Positions 46,851 through 56,433 are shown, counted from the stretch's first letter. The stretch: 64,000 nucleotides of DNA from Veillonella rodentium (GCF_900187285.1 NZ_LT906470.1:945501-1009500); one strand, 5' to 3'. Notes: generated from the letters alone by a model not told the origin. Numbers and translations are program-made.

Positions 46851-48752
46851 ATGGCTACTAATGAATTATTGTATTACATCCCTGCAGGTCAATACGGAAA
46901 AGAAGGTGTGCTGGCGTTATTGGAACAGCATCCGGAGATTAAATTCGTATCCTTGGTAGGGGTTGATTTGGCCGGCAATGACACGGATGAAAAAATTCCG
47001 ATGTCCTCATTCTTTGATGATTATGAATCATTCTTTGAAGGTCGTGCTGTTCAGACAGACGGTTCCTCTGTAGTACTTACAAATATTGCTACACTAAATA
47101 ATGCACGCGTAGATATGTGGGGGGATCCTACCGTAAACTGGTTTATCGATTACAACTATGAAAACATCGATGAAGTGACGGGTCTTCCTACAGGAACGCT
47201 TCGTATTCCAGCATTTTTGATGCATAACTATCGATATGTAGATTCCCGTTCCATATTAAAACGCGCTTGTGACTATGTACGTTCAGAATTACTTGAGCTC
47301 ATTAAGGAACATGGCCTTCCAAGTATGCCTCATATACGTAAAGACGATATAGTCGACATTGTATTCACATCTGCAACAGAGTTGGAATTCTGGGTTAAAA
47401 CACCATCTAAAACGGTAACAAAAAAGGAATTATCCGTTTCTCAAAAATTACAGGAACAGTATTGGCAACGTACGCACGGCTCTGTACGCACGGCTTTGGA
47501 GCAGGCGGTAGAGCGTCTTGATCAATATGGTATGGTTGCAGAAATGGGCCATAAAGAAGTTGGTGGTGTAAAGGCTAAACTTGATGAGGATGGACATGAA
47601 TCTGTCGTATTGGAACAACTTGAAATAGACTGGAAATTTTCGAACAATCCGATGCAAACTGCGGATAACGAATTACAGGCCCGTATTATTGTCCGTGAAG
47701 TATTCCGTGAAAATGGATTGGATGTTACGTTCAATGCAAAACCTATCATCGGGGTAGCCGGCTCCGGTGAACATACACACTTCGGTGTAATGGCTAAACT
47801 AAAAAATGGTAAATTAGTCAACTTATTCAGTCCAGAAGATATGCGTAAAGAAGCTACAAGCGCTTTGGGTATCGGGGCTATTATGGGGTTATTGAAGCAT
47901 TATGAAGCAATTAATCCGTTCATCAGTTCTACAACGGATTCGCTAAATCGTTTAAAACCGGGTTTTGAAGCCCCTGTTTGTATTGTAACTTCCTTGGGGA
48001 CGGATCCATCTGAGCCGAGTCGTAACCGTACAATTCTTTGCGGCTTGATCCGCGATATCGATAATCCGATGGCTACACGTTATGAATTACGTTCTCCAAA
48101 TCCATATACAAATACGTATACTGCATTAGCTTTGATTTTTATCTCCGCCTTTGACGGTATGAAGTATGCTATTAGCTCCGGAAAAACACAGGTTCAATTG
48201 GAGGCTGAATTATCTAAAGCACCGGGTGAAACAGCAGATTATTTGGATACGAATCGTGCATATCGTTCTGAAAAGGATGTATTTGAAGATTTCACACAAG
48301 AGGAACGTAATCAGATGTTCGGTATTGCGCCGGCTACTGTATGGGAAAATGTTCTCGGCTATAAGAACAACCCTGAATTAGTGGAAACATTGGCTCAGGG
48401 GGATGCTTTCAGTAAAGATTTGATGGACTCCTTTATCGCATCTATTTTAAAACGGTGGAGACTTGTTTTAGCGAACCGTATCATTCCTGACAATCTTGAA
48501 ACCGTTCGCAATATGGTGGCGATTCATACGGACAGCCGCAACAGTGTTGATGATAAGCGTTTTGCAGAGGTTAATGATTTACGTTTTTATCTTGCTAAAG
48601 ATAGTGATGATCGAAAATCTTTATTTACGAGAATTATCGATGCTTTGTATGAAGGCGAGTATGATACAGCATCAAAATTGCAAATTGAAATGAACGATAA
48701 AATGGAAGAACTGGAAGCTAAATACGCTAATTACAGCAAAAACATATTTTGA
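46851..48752 (+). CDS. glnA: Long, divergent glutamine synthetase
   Basis: Makes glutamine from glutamate, ammonia and ATP. At 633 residues it is longer than type I enzymes (about 440-470). Recognisable catalytic blocks are ATELEFWV, LEQLEIDWKF, VAGSGEHTHFG (the GSGMHxH block with an altered Met), LNRLKPGFEAPV, and MATRYELRSPNPYTNTY. Between these are insertions, and a C-terminal extension of about 120 residues is helical and charged. The LKPGFEAPV block is type I-like, whereas the length approaches type III, so the class is uncertain. Expression is probably controlled by the attenuator upstream. Confidence 0.88.
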   Translation: MATNELLYYIPAGQYGKEGVLALLEQHPEIKFVSLVGVDLAGNDTDEKIPMSSFFDDYESFFEGRAVQTDGSSVVLTNIATLNNARVDMWGDPTVNWFIDYNYENIDEVTGLPTGTLRIPAFLMHNYRYVDSRSILKRACDYVRSELLELIKEHGLPSMPHIRKDDIVDIVFTSATELEFWVKTPSKTVTKKELSVSQKLQEQYWQRTHGSVRTALEQAVERLDQYGMVAEMGHKEVGGVKAKLDEDGHESVVLEQLEIDWKFSNNPMQTADNELQARIIVREVFRENGLDVTFNAKPIIGVAGSGEHTHFGVMAKLKNGKLVNLFSPEDMRKEATSALGIGAIMGLLKHYEAINPFISSTTDSLNRLKPGFEAPVCIVTSLGTDPSEPSRNRTILCGLIRDIDNPMATRYELRSPNPYTNTYTALALIFISAFDGMKYAISSGKTQVQLEAELSKAPGETADYLDTNRAYRSEKDVFEDFTQEERNQMFGIAPATVWENVLGYKNNPELVETLAQGDAFSKDLMDSFIASILKRWRLVLANRIIPDNLETVRNMVAIHTDSRNSVDDKRFAEVNDLRFYLAKDSDDRKSLFTRIIDALYEGEYDTASKLQIEMNDKMEELEAKYANYSKNIF

Positions 48753-48841
48753 TATAAGTTTTATAAAGAGATTTGACCGTTTTTGAATTTATCAGAATGA
48801 GATCTAATAAAACTAATGTATCTGATGATATTTTTACGAGC

Positions 48842-48895
48842 AATAAGCCACCTAAGGATCATTAATTTGATTCTTAGGTGGCTTATTTCATTTTT
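48842..48895 (+). terminator. Strong terminator after glnA
   Basis: A 20-base stem with one G-U: AATAAGCCACCTAAGGATCA (48842-48861) with 48868-48887, loop TTAATT, then TCATTTTT. It also works weakly in the reverse direction for the minus-strand island. Confidence 0.9.
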
Positions 48896-48944
48896 CATAT
48901 TAATTTGGAAGGCTCGTTAAAATCATACAATAAGGAAAATAAGA

Positions 48945-48957
48945 AAAATAAACAAAA
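48945..48957. repeat. Left copy of 13-bp direct repeat flanking the IS
   Basis: AAAATAAACAAAA, identical to 50137-50149 on the other side of the IS30-like element. It directly abuts the inferred element end. It could be a target-site duplication, though IS30 elements usually make much shorter ones, and AT-rich composition raises the chance of coincidence. Confidence 0.5.
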
Positions 48958-50136
48958 CTTAAATTGCAATATGAAATTGAACAGTATCCAAATCTACAAT
49001 TTTATTAACTTCTTCAAGAAAGACATCCAAAGGGGTTCTATAATTTAGAAGCTTGCGTGGCAAATTATTACACCATTGAAGTGTTCGTTGAATTGTTTCC
49101 TCTGAAACGGCTTTTATTGGCATTCCTTTCGGTATACATCTACGAAGTAAACCATTATGCCTTTCGTTCGACCCACGTTCCCAAGCAGAATAAGGTCGAG
49201 CAAAATAAATAGACAAAGTTTCATTTTCTAAATCAGATATCTCTGAAAACTCTAAACCGTTATCTGCAGCTATTGTTTTACATAAGCAAGCAGGCTAGAT
49301 TAACATCTTTAAACGTATTTAACCATGCATACAGTGTTTCTTTTACATCAGTAGCCCGTGCTGATGGACATCGTAAAGCCACATACAATCTGCTTTTACG
49401 TTCAAGTAAAGAGATTAAAACATGGTCTGTCTTATCTTTTATTCCACGGACGGTATCTAATTCCCAATGTCCGAATTCCTCGCGCGTTTCAATCTTAGGA
49501 TCGCGAAGCTCTATGGATTTACCAAGTTCTCGCTTATGTTTTCTAGAAATAGATTTTCGTTGGGAACGCTGTACTACCAATGGTAAATCAATTGCTTTTA
49601 TTCCCAATACACCTTTGTGAAGATAGTTATATAAAGTTTTAGCACAAACCATTTCATTACGCACAAACAAACCCTTATGTTTAGCATATCCAACAGCAGC
49701 CTCAAAGGACCAATGATCATTTAGAACTTTGCTTTCAATCCAATTTATAAAAGATTCTATAGCACCAACTCTCATGGTATTAAAGGAGCCCATACGTTGT
49801 CTTTCATAGGTTGCCTGTCCAGAATCAGCTAAATATACAAGTTGCGATTTACCTTGTCGAATTTGAATTACAGTACCGCGTTTTAATTCTGTATAAATAG
49901 TTGTTCTGGAACGGCCCAGTGCACGTGAAATTGCAGTAATACTGTCTCCTAGAACGATTCTCTTTTCTAAATAAAATCGTTCTTCGAAGTTTAAGTGTTT
50001 GTTTGTGCGTAATGTCGTGTTATGATTATTGTAGTCCATAGTGATTACCTCGGTTATATTTTGATTAGGCACCTAAATCATAACACAAGGTTCACTATGG
50101 ATTTTTTATTTGTTCAATTTCATTCTACAATTAAGC
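48958..50136 (-). mobile_element. IS30-family insertion sequence, inactivated
   Basis: About 1.18 kb. Imperfect terminal inverted repeats are visible: the left end 48960-48983 contains ATGAAATTGAACA and the right end 50111-50134 contains its complement, TGTTCAATTTCAT, with 3 mismatches over the inner 22 bases. A single transposase gene runs on the minus strand and ends in the left repeat. The transposase is frameshifted, so the copy cannot move by itself. It lies between the glnA terminator and the end of the hydrolase gene. Confidence 0.85.
48959..50039 (-). pseudogene. IS30-family transposase, frameshifted
   Basis: Two minus-strand frames encode the two parts of one IS30 transposase. The first (50039 down to 49278) has the helix-turn-helix with LNFEERFYLEKR and AISRALGRSRTTIYTELKRG and the first catalytic Asp in HWELDTVRG. 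The second continues with TIAADNGLEF (second Asp) and RGSNERHNGLLRRCIP (Glu). The break falls at a tandem AGCAAGCA (49285-49292 on the + strand); removing one 4-base copy restores one 358-residue frame. ATG 50039 follows GAGGTAATCACT. IS30 transposases are normally single-frame, so this is a mutation, not programmed shifting. Confidence 0.9.
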
Positions 50137-50149
50137 AAAATAAACAAAA
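50137..50149. repeat. Right copy of 13-bp direct repeat flanking the IS
   Basis: AAAATAAACAAAA, identical to 48945-48957. It lies between the IS right end and the stop codon of the hydrolase gene, nine bases further. Confidence 0.5.
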
Positions 50150-50157
50150 TATCCATA

Positions 50158-52038
50158 TTACATATTTACGGATGATTTCTTATTTTGCGGAGTCCACCCC
50201 GGAGAAAGGGTTTTATCTGACCCCAATACAGTTAAACCGGAGTTATAGCCTTCGGTACCGGATCCATATTTTCCTGTTGGATAATAGATTTTTTTACTTA
50301 AATTCTGGCGATCTTGTGAAAAAATACGATTTTCCGTATGAATTTGTGTATCAGCCAGAATAAACGGCTGATTGAGTGGCAGTTTTTGGCGTGCAAGCTC
50401 CGTTTTTCTATTTTGCGATAGCAACCAGTTATAACAAGCTGGTGTACCATGACCATAAAACCATGCTGACATATGTCCAACATTACCCGTTAGAATGGCT
50501 TGATAAATTCCGGTTTTATTGGGCATTTTAGTGAGCTTTTGAATTACTTTGTTGCGTTTTTTTGCTGTGGTGTTTTTATCCAATACAAGTTTTGCCGTGG
50601 GAATTGTTATGTTTTGAAGGTCTTGATAAAGCAAACGATATTCTATATTTTCATTAGGTGTATTGAGGTAGAGTATGTTATCATCTGAGACCATATAGAA
50701 CCAGTTGTTATAATCTGTTGGATTGCCATCACTATCTGTTTTCCAGATGACGGTACCATCGGCAGGAGCATTGTAATAGACAGTGTCATTAAACGGATAA
50801 TCTTTGTTGAAATTATTTCCCCATTTACAGCTAATGGGAAGAAGAGCAGCAAAGTAATTATCACGTTGAGCTGCCATTGCCATTATTGTCATACCACCCA
50901 TTGATTGTCCGCTACCATAAATACGATTTTTATCAATAGAATAATTTTCAGTAATATAATCCAAAAGTTTCCAAATTGCTGGGACCGCATAACTAAGTGT
51001 CCAATTATCGCGCGCCATACGCAGAGAATAGTGTGGATTATCTTTATCCATATTGTAAAATTCAGTGATTGCCGGGCAGACTACAATAACTCCGTCTAGA
51101 CCTTGCTTTTTAGCTTCTTTTTGGAATATATCGGAAGCATAGTTTGTTGCAGCCTGTGATTCTGTCAATGTTAACATCGGATCCGAACTCATTGAACCAG
51201 CATCGTGGATATGCAGGATGAGTCCATATCGTTTATGCGGATTATAATCCTTTGGCACATAAATAGCATATGGCAAATCGAAATCCCAGAATTTCCCATT
51301 AGCTTCGTCAAAACAATGTGCAGCATGAAAAGCGGTACCATTTTCAATGGTATGTAATTGATAACCATCAAGCCCGTTGATTATATAAGTGCCTGGTTTT
51401 GCATAATCATATGTTTCGGGGGTACGATTTTTTCCTGTATTTGGATCATATCCGATATAAGACTGTTTTGTATAATTGCTGCTTTCTTTTATCGATGGTG
51501 TTATGATTTTATCTTTTAGATAAAGCATTTTTTCTTGTCTCACGCCTACAGCCATAGTAATCTCGTAGGAGCGGGGAAAACGGCTTCCCTGATAGGCGGT
51601 ATTTGTTTCGATAATGACGTAGGAGCCATGTGATTTGGCACGCTTAGAAATCTCTGGTTTGTCATTAATATATACTTTTTTTATGGCTCCTGGATTATTT
51701 CCTTGTGTGAGTTCTTTATCGGAAAGTGTCATTCCATAATCATGGATTGTATAAGTTGATGTATCTATGGTTGCACCATTAAGATCCATATTATAATGAA
51801 TCGCTATGGCTTTTAGCTTGGAACCATCAGTGTCTACAAAACCAATAGCTTTGATTTCCTGAATTGACTGGTCTGCAGACTCTTTTGTAATTACCGGTGA
51901 TTTAGATATCTTTATATCGGTGTCGGTAATTGCAGATGCGTTCCGCTCTATTGAATTTGCATAGGTAATCGGTGTTGTATTTATCCATAGTGGAAGGGTA
52001 AAAGAAATAAAGAGGATTATTCTTAAGGCGTTTTTCAT
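50158..52038 (-). CDS. Secreted alpha/beta-hydrolase (esterase/PHB depolymerase-like) with N-terminal Ig-like domain
   Basis: A 626-residue exported protein. An N-terminal signal peptide is visible (KNALRIILFISFTLPLWINTTPITYA, cleavage likely near residue 27). Residues about 55-215 look like a beta-rich Ig-like esterase domain; about 255-570 form an alpha/beta hydrolase with the nucleophile motif GSGQSMGG, preceded by YAIYVPKDY and HIHDAG, and a late His in GHMSAWFYGHG. The natural ester substrate is unknown. The C-terminus ends about 20 bases from the IS30 element, so its last residues may have been altered by the insertion. Base composition is AT-richer than its neighbours. Confidence 0.8.
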   Translation of the reverse strand: MKNALRIILFISFTLPLWINTTPITYANSIERNASAITDTDIKISKSPVITKESADQSIQEIKAIGFVDTDGSKLKAIAIHYNMDLNGATIDTSTYTIHDYGMTLSDKELTQGNNPGAIKKVYINDKPEISKRAKSHGSYVIIETNTAYQGSRFPRSYEITMAVGVRQEKMLYLKDKIITPSIKESSNYTKQSYIGYDPNTGKNRTPETYDYAKPGTYIINGLDGYQLHTIENGTAFHAAHCFDEANGKFWDFDLPYAIYVPKDYNPHKRYGLILHIHDAGSMSSDPMLTLTESQAATNYASDIFQKEAKKQGLDGVIVVCPAITEFYNMDKDNPHYSLRMARDNWTLSYAVPAIWKLLDYITENYSIDKNRIYGSGQSMGGMTIMAMAAQRDNYFAALLPISCKWGNNFNKDYPFNDTVYYNAPADGTVIWKTDSDGNPTDYNNWFYMVSDDNILYLNTPNENIEYRLLYQDLQNITIPTAKLVLDKNTTAKKRNKVIQKLTKMPNKTGIYQAILTGNVGHMSAWFYGHGTPACYNWLLSQNRKTELARQKLPLNQPFILADTQIHTENRIFSQDRQNLSKKIYYPTGKYGSGTEGYNSGLTVLGSDKTLSPGWTPQNKKSSVNM

Positions 52039-52099
52039 GGATACAAAACCTTTCTTGATTAATTTACTTCATCGATACTTTATATGTGTTTTCACGAAT

Positions 52100-52128
52100 A
52101 TTATATACTATTAGACGAGATCTTTTAA
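52100..52128 (-). promoter_or_regulatory. Promoter of the hydrolase gene
   Basis: Read on the minus strand: TTAAAA (52128-52123), 17-base spacer, TATAAT (52105-52100). It is about 60 bases before the start codon; the ribosome site AGAAAGG is ten bases upstream of the ATG. Confidence 0.65.
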
Positions 52129-52144
52129 CCGTTTATTTCATATA

Positions 52145-52173
52145 TTAAAAAGGACCGTACAATGTACGGTCCT
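52145..52173 (-). terminator. Terminator of tpx
   Basis: AGGACCGTAC (52151-52160) pairs perfectly with GTACGGTCCT (52164-52173) around AAT. On the minus strand it is followed by TTTTT, so it ends tpx transcription just before the hydrolase promoter. Confidence 0.88.
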
Positions 52174-52241
52174 CGAAAACGAATTCATATATTATTATAG
52201 TTGAAAATAGCTGTGCAATATAAACTAATTTTTTTTGTATA

Positions 52242-52757
52242 TTAGATATCTGCTTTAATAGCTTCTAATGCAGCATCGAAGTTAACCGCTTGAGTTACTT
52301 CAGGTACATATTCAACATATGTCACTTTGTTATCTTTGTTGATTACCACAACGCCGCGAGAAAGAAGACGAAGTTCTTCGATCAGGAAGCCGTAGTGTTC
52401 ACCGAAAGAAGTGTCTTTATGGTCGGATAAAGTTACAACTTTATCAACTCCGGCAGCACCACACCAACGTTTTTGAGCGAATGGCAAATCCATAGAGATA
52501 GTCAATACTACCACATCGTCGGAAAGGGAAGTAGCATCTTGGTTGAACCAACGTGTCTGAGCGTCGCAAACACCTGTATCAAGAGATGGTACAACGGAGA
52601 TTACTTTTACTTTACCGTCAAAATCCTTTAATGTTTTAGGTTGTAAATCATTGCTCAAAACCGTGAAATCAGGAGCTTGTTGACCTACTTTAACTTCAGG
52701 GCCCACCAAAGTAATAGGACCACCTGCAAATGTAACTACACCAGTACGTTTTTCCAT
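52242..52757 (-). CDS. tpx: Thiol peroxidase (atypical 2-Cys peroxiredoxin)
   Basis: Reduces hydrogen peroxide and alkyl hydroperoxides with thioredoxin. The 171 residues have the peroxidatic Cys in [15 protein letters not shown], the resolving Cys in KRWCGAAG, and SMDLPFAQ between them, all typical of Tpx. Codon use is strongly biased, so it is probably abundant, which fits an anaerobe facing oxygen. ATG follows AGGAGGAATACAA on the minus strand. It is transcribed alone, divergent from the ABC exporter. Confidence 0.96.
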   Translation of the reverse strand: MEKRTGVVTFAGGPITLVGPEVKVGQQAPDFTVLSNDLQPKTLKDFDGKVKVISVVPSLDTGVCDAQTRWFNQDATSLSDDVVVLTISMDLPFAQKRWCGAAGVDKVVTLSDHKDTSFGEHYGFLIEELRLLSRGVVVINKDNKVTYVEYVPEVTQAVNFDAALEAIKADI

Positions 52758-52820
52758 GTTGTATTCCTCCTAAGAGTTTCAATGTTAAGTAAATTAAGGA
52801 TACGTCTTGTATCTATGCAT

Positions 52821-52849
52821 AGTATATCATTTACACATCTATAAGTAAA
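52821..52849 (-). promoter_or_regulatory. Promoter of tpx
   Basis: Minus-strand TTTACT (52849-52844), 17 bases, TATACT (52826-52821). This gives a leader of about 60 bases before the ATG. Confidence 0.7.
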
Positions 52850-52920
52850 TCAAAAATTTCGATATACTTTCAGAAAAGAAATAGTATTGATAATAGAACG
52901 AAAAAAATAGTAGCATTTAT

Positions 52921-52936
52921 ATAGTAAACATACTAT
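52921..52936. repeat. Inverted repeat upstream of the ABC exporter, possible operator
   Basis: ATAGTA-AACA-TACTAT, a perfect six-base inverted repeat 40 bases before the first exporter gene, overlapping a TATGAT that could serve as -10. Operator function is only a suggestion. Confidence 0.4.
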
Positions 52937-52975
52937 GATACATATAGACTATGTTAAATATAATTGAGAGGAATT

Positions 52976-54700
52976 ATGAAATCTGTAGATTTTTTTAAAG
53001 ATTTTTTCCGCCGTGAGGGTTGGGTTTATGCAATAGGTATCATGTTGTTGATGGCAATTGATGTGGCTTTTTTATTGGTTCCTCAATTTATCGGGAATGC
53101 TATCGATACATTGAGTCATAATAAAGAGGGACTTGTTCGTTATATTTTGTATTTTGTGGCATTATTAATTATTATAACCATTTTGAAAGTTATCTCCCGT
53201 CGTACTTTATTGGGGTCCATTCGTAGGATGGAGTATCAGTTTCGTCAGAAACTCTGTAAAAAGGCGCTGCAGATCGAGACGACTTATTACGAAATGAACG
53301 GCCCCGGCAAGGTGATGGCGCTGATGACCAATGATGTGACATCGTTGCGCGTTGCTTTAGGATTGGGTGTGATGATCGTCGTGGATATCGTATTTTATTC
53401 CATTGTGGGCTCCGTAGTATTAATCCAAAAAATTGACATTTTCTTAGCGGCTCAAATTATGACCCCTGTATTATTTACATTGATTGCAATTTTTCTGTTG
53501 GGACGTAAGTTGAGGATTAAACAGAGAAGTGCACAAACGACGTACAGCGATATGACTGAATTTGGACAGGAACTGTTTCAGGGAATGGATGTGATGCGAG
53601 CTTTCAATCGTGAATCCGTCATTGAAAAGTTGTTTGATAATATCAATCGGTTAAATTACAACAAGAATATGGATGTCGCTTTATATGATTCTATTTTGAC
53701 ACCGCTCACACGGATTGCACCGTTTATCTGTATCAGTATCAGTATCTTTGTGTGTGGGCATCTCGCTGTGGAGGGGCGTATGAGCATCGGTGAGTTTGTT
53801 ACCATTAATTCTTTTATCATGCTCATTATAGGTCCTTTAATCAGTGTCGGTTCACTCATATCCATCATACAGAAGGGTTTGGCATCGCTAGACCGCATCA
53901 TGGATTTTATGGAATTACCGCCGGAAGATATCAGGGATACCGGTTCCATATTGCCGTTAGAGGATATTCATGTCAGATTTTTAAACTTTACTTATGATAA
54001 CGCAAAGGCTCAGGCATTATCGCAGGTGACGACAACAATACCGAAGGGTTCTTTTATAGGCATTGTAGGCAAACCGGGATCCGGTAAAAGTACACTATTT
54101 AAATTATTGATCGGCTTGCAGAAAAGTCCTAGAAAATCAATTTATTTCGGCAGCCGTGATATTACGGATATTCCTTTAGGCATATTGCGTAATTCCGTTG
54201 CCTATGTGCCTACACAATCCTATTTATTGAGTTCTACAATTGCAGACAATATTACCTTCGGACAGAGTTCCATTCATCACATATCATTGGAGGAAGCCGC
54301 CAAAAAAGCGGATTTGTATAGAGATTTGGGTGATTATCTGCACGATGATCTACATGTCTTAGGGGAAGAAGGACGTGACCTGTCCGGCGGACAACAACAG
54401 CGTATCAATTTGGCACGCGGGTTTTATAAAAATGCTCCTTACTTGTTATTAGATGACTGCTTTTCTGCGTTAGATGCGATTACGGTACATACGATTCTCG
54501 ATACACTACGTTCCGTTCATGAACAAACCATACTTTGTGTTTCTCAACGTTTAGAGGTAATAGAAAAGGCTGACAGCATTCTCGTCTTTGATGAAGGGCG
54601 TATCGTAGAATCCGGAAATCATCAAGAACTATTAAATAATAAGGGCTTGTATTATACATTATATATGGCACAGAGAGGGGCTGCACATGAAGAAGCGTAA
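52976..54700 (+). CDS. Heterodimeric ABC exporter, subunit 1 (degenerate catalytic site)
   Basis: An ABC half-transporter of 574 residues: six transmembrane helices (about 1-300) and a nucleotide-binding domain. The NBD has Walker A GKPGSGKST, a canonical signature LSGGQQQR, but Walker B ends DD (YLLLDDCFSALD) instead of DE, and the switch His is replaced (CVSQRLEV). This is the usual pattern of the degenerate half in heterodimeric exporters. ATG 52976 follows GAGAGGA; an in-frame start 12 bases upstream is less supported. It overlaps subunit 2 by 14 bases. The substrate (drug, lipid or peptide) cannot be inferred. Confidence 0.92.
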   Translation: MKSVDFFKDFFRREGWVYAIGIMLLMAIDVAFLLVPQFIGNAIDTLSHNKEGLVRYILYFVALLIIITILKVISRRTLLGSIRRMEYQFRQKLCKKALQIETTYYEMNGPGKVMALMTNDVTSLRVALGLGVMIVVDIVFYSIVGSVVLIQKIDIFLAAQIMTPVLFTLIAIFLLGRKLRIKQRSAQTTYSDMTEFGQELFQGMDVMRAFNRESVIEKLFDNINRLNYNKNMDVALYDSILTPLTRIAPFICISISIFVCGHLAVEGRMSIGEFVTINSFIMLIIGPLISVGSLISIIQKGLASLDRIMDFMELPPEDIRDTGSILPLEDIHVRFLNFTYDNAKAQALSQVTTTIPKGSFIGIVGKPGSGKSTLFKLLIGLQKSPRKSIYFGSRDITDIPLGILRNSVAYVPTQSYLLSSTIADNITFGQSSIHHISLEEAAKKADLYRDLGDYLHDDLHVLGEEGRDLSGGQQQRINLARGFYKNAPYLLLDDCFSALDAITVHTILDTLRSVHEQTILCVSQRLEVIEKADSILVFDEGRIVESGNHQELLNNKGLYYTLYMAQRGAAHEEA

Positions 54701-56432
54701 TGTCCGGAATGATTGGGCTTTATTTAAACATTTAAGTGCCTATATACGCCCATATATGGGTATATTGATGATAGCCGCAGTTGCTTTGTTAGGAAATCTT
54801 ATCTTATTATTGCTGCGGCCTTACTTATCTAAGCAGGTCATCGATCTTGGTTTTTCTACAAGTGATATACATGTAATTCAATATTACGCTGTCTTGTATG
54901 CCATAACGATTTTGGGCAGTATTATATGTATATTTGTAGAAAACTATTTCTTAAAATCATTCGGTCAAAAGATTATTTACCATATACGGGGAATTATCTT
55001 TCGGAAAATACTCAATAAATCATATAAAGATTTTTATAAACTACCTATAGGCAACTGGGTGACGCGTATTACCAATGATGTAGAATCATTACGAACACTA
55101 TATACAGAAGTTATCTTAAGTCTTTTAAGCAGTTCTCTCATGATTATCGGTATTTTAGGCTTTATGTATCTCATCAATATCCCTTTAGCCATTATCATGA
55201 CAATACTTGTGCCTATTATGGGAGGTATCATATGGATATACCAGAAGTTTTCCCGCAAGGCGTTCCGCCAGGTACGTACCTCTGTGGCGGCATCCAATGC
55301 GAGTATTAAAGAACTGTTAAATTATATTGTCATCGTAAAAACCTATCGTGGTGAACGCAATATAGAGGATCGTTATGACGAGGTAAACAAAAGATTTTTA
55401 GCGGCAGGTATTTTCGAGGTTACCACATTCTCTATTTTCAGGCCTCTTGTGGATGGGCTGTTTTTCGTTGCCCTTATCGTTATATTTACGACGACAAATC
55501 TGGTCGACTCCGTTGCCGATGCAGGTACAGTTTTCGCGTTCATTCAATATATGGACCGCTTCTTTCAGCCTATGAAAGAAATCGCCGATAAATACAATTC
55601 ACTGCAGAGTGCTTTGGCCGGTGCGGAACGGTTAGTTCCTTTGCTGGAGGAAGAAGATAGACAGTTGATTACATCTGTTCCCGATGAATTTAAAGTGATT
55701 CGCAGTATTCGATTTGACCATGTTTGGTTTTCTTATCTTGATAATGATGAATATGCTTTGGAAGACTTTACATTATCCGTTAATGCCGGTGAATTTATAG
55801 GCATTGTCGGTCCGTCGGGCAGCGGCAAGACTACATTACTTTCACTATTGATGGGCATTCATAAACCAACCAGGGGTGCAATTTATATAAATGATATCAA
55901 TATTGCGGATTATGACAGTTCCTTACTACGACATATTATGGGTTATGTTTTTCAACAGGCCTATTTATTTAAAGGAACTATAGAGGATAATCTTAAGTTA
56001 TTCGATACCTCTATTCCCGATGAGAATATGGTGGAAGCGGCCCGTCAGGTGAATTTGGACGGCATGATTCAACAGTTGCCGGACGGTTATAAAACATCTG
56101 TAGGCTATCTGGGTTCTCTATTGTCGGACGGACAGAAACAATTGCTCGCTTTCGGCCGTACATTATTGAGCCAGAAATCAATATTATTATTGGATGAAGC
56201 AACCGCAAATATCGACAGTCATACGGAAAAAGCGATTCAAGCCGGCATCGAGCGTATACGGGGCAGTAAGACCATTCTCAGCGTGGCTCATCGCTTATCC
56301 ACGGTTGAGGATGCGAATATAATCGTATATTTGGAATATGGTAAAATGAAAGAAATCGGTTCTTTTGATGAACTTATAAAGAATAAGGGCGCATTTTATA
56401 ATTTATGGCGACAACAACGTGACGGGAGATAG
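54687..56432 (+). CDS. Heterodimeric ABC exporter, subunit 2 (catalytic)
   Basis: Partner half-transporter of 581 residues with an N-terminal six-helix domain and an NBD: Walker A GPSGSGKTT, signature changed to LSDGQKQ, Walker B LLLDEATANID with catalytic Glu, and the switch His in AHRLSTV. Its intact Walker A/B/His completes one active site with the canonical LSGGQ of subunit 1, while the other site is degenerate in both partners. The ATG lies within the end of subunit 1 (14-base overlap, GAGGGG upstream), so the two are made in step. Confidence 0.92.
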   Translation: MKKRNVRNDWALFKHLSAYIRPYMGILMIAAVALLGNLILLLLRPYLSKQVIDLGFSTSDIHVIQYYAVLYAITILGSIICIFVENYFLKSFGQKIIYHIRGIIFRKILNKSYKDFYKLPIGNWVTRITNDVESLRTLYTEVILSLLSSSLMIIGILGFMYLINIPLAIIMTILVPIMGGIIWIYQKFSRKAFRQVRTSVAASNASIKELLNYIVIVKTYRGERNIEDRYDEVNKRFLAAGIFEVTTFSIFRPLVDGLFFVALIVIFTTTNLVDSVADAGTVFAFIQYMDRFFQPMKEIADKYNSLQSALAGAERLVPLLEEEDRQLITSVPDEFKVIRSIRFDHVWFSYLDNDEYALEDFTLSVNAGEFIGIVGPSGSGKTTLLSLLMGIHKPTRGAIYINDINIADYDSSLLRHIMGYVFQQAYLFKGTIEDNLKLFDTSIPDENMVEAARQVNLDGMIQQLPDGYKTSVGYLGSLLSDGQKQLLAFGRTLLSQKSILLLDEATANIDSHTEKAIQAGIERIRGSKTILSVAHRLSTVEDANIIVYLEYGKMKEIGSFDELIKNKGAFYNLWRQQRDGR

Positions 56433-56433
56433 T

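Noticed and set aside
49278-50072. Programmed frameshift in the IS30 transposase
   Set aside because: No slippery heptamer at the break; the 4-base tandem duplication explains the shift better, and IS30 transposases are normally one frame.
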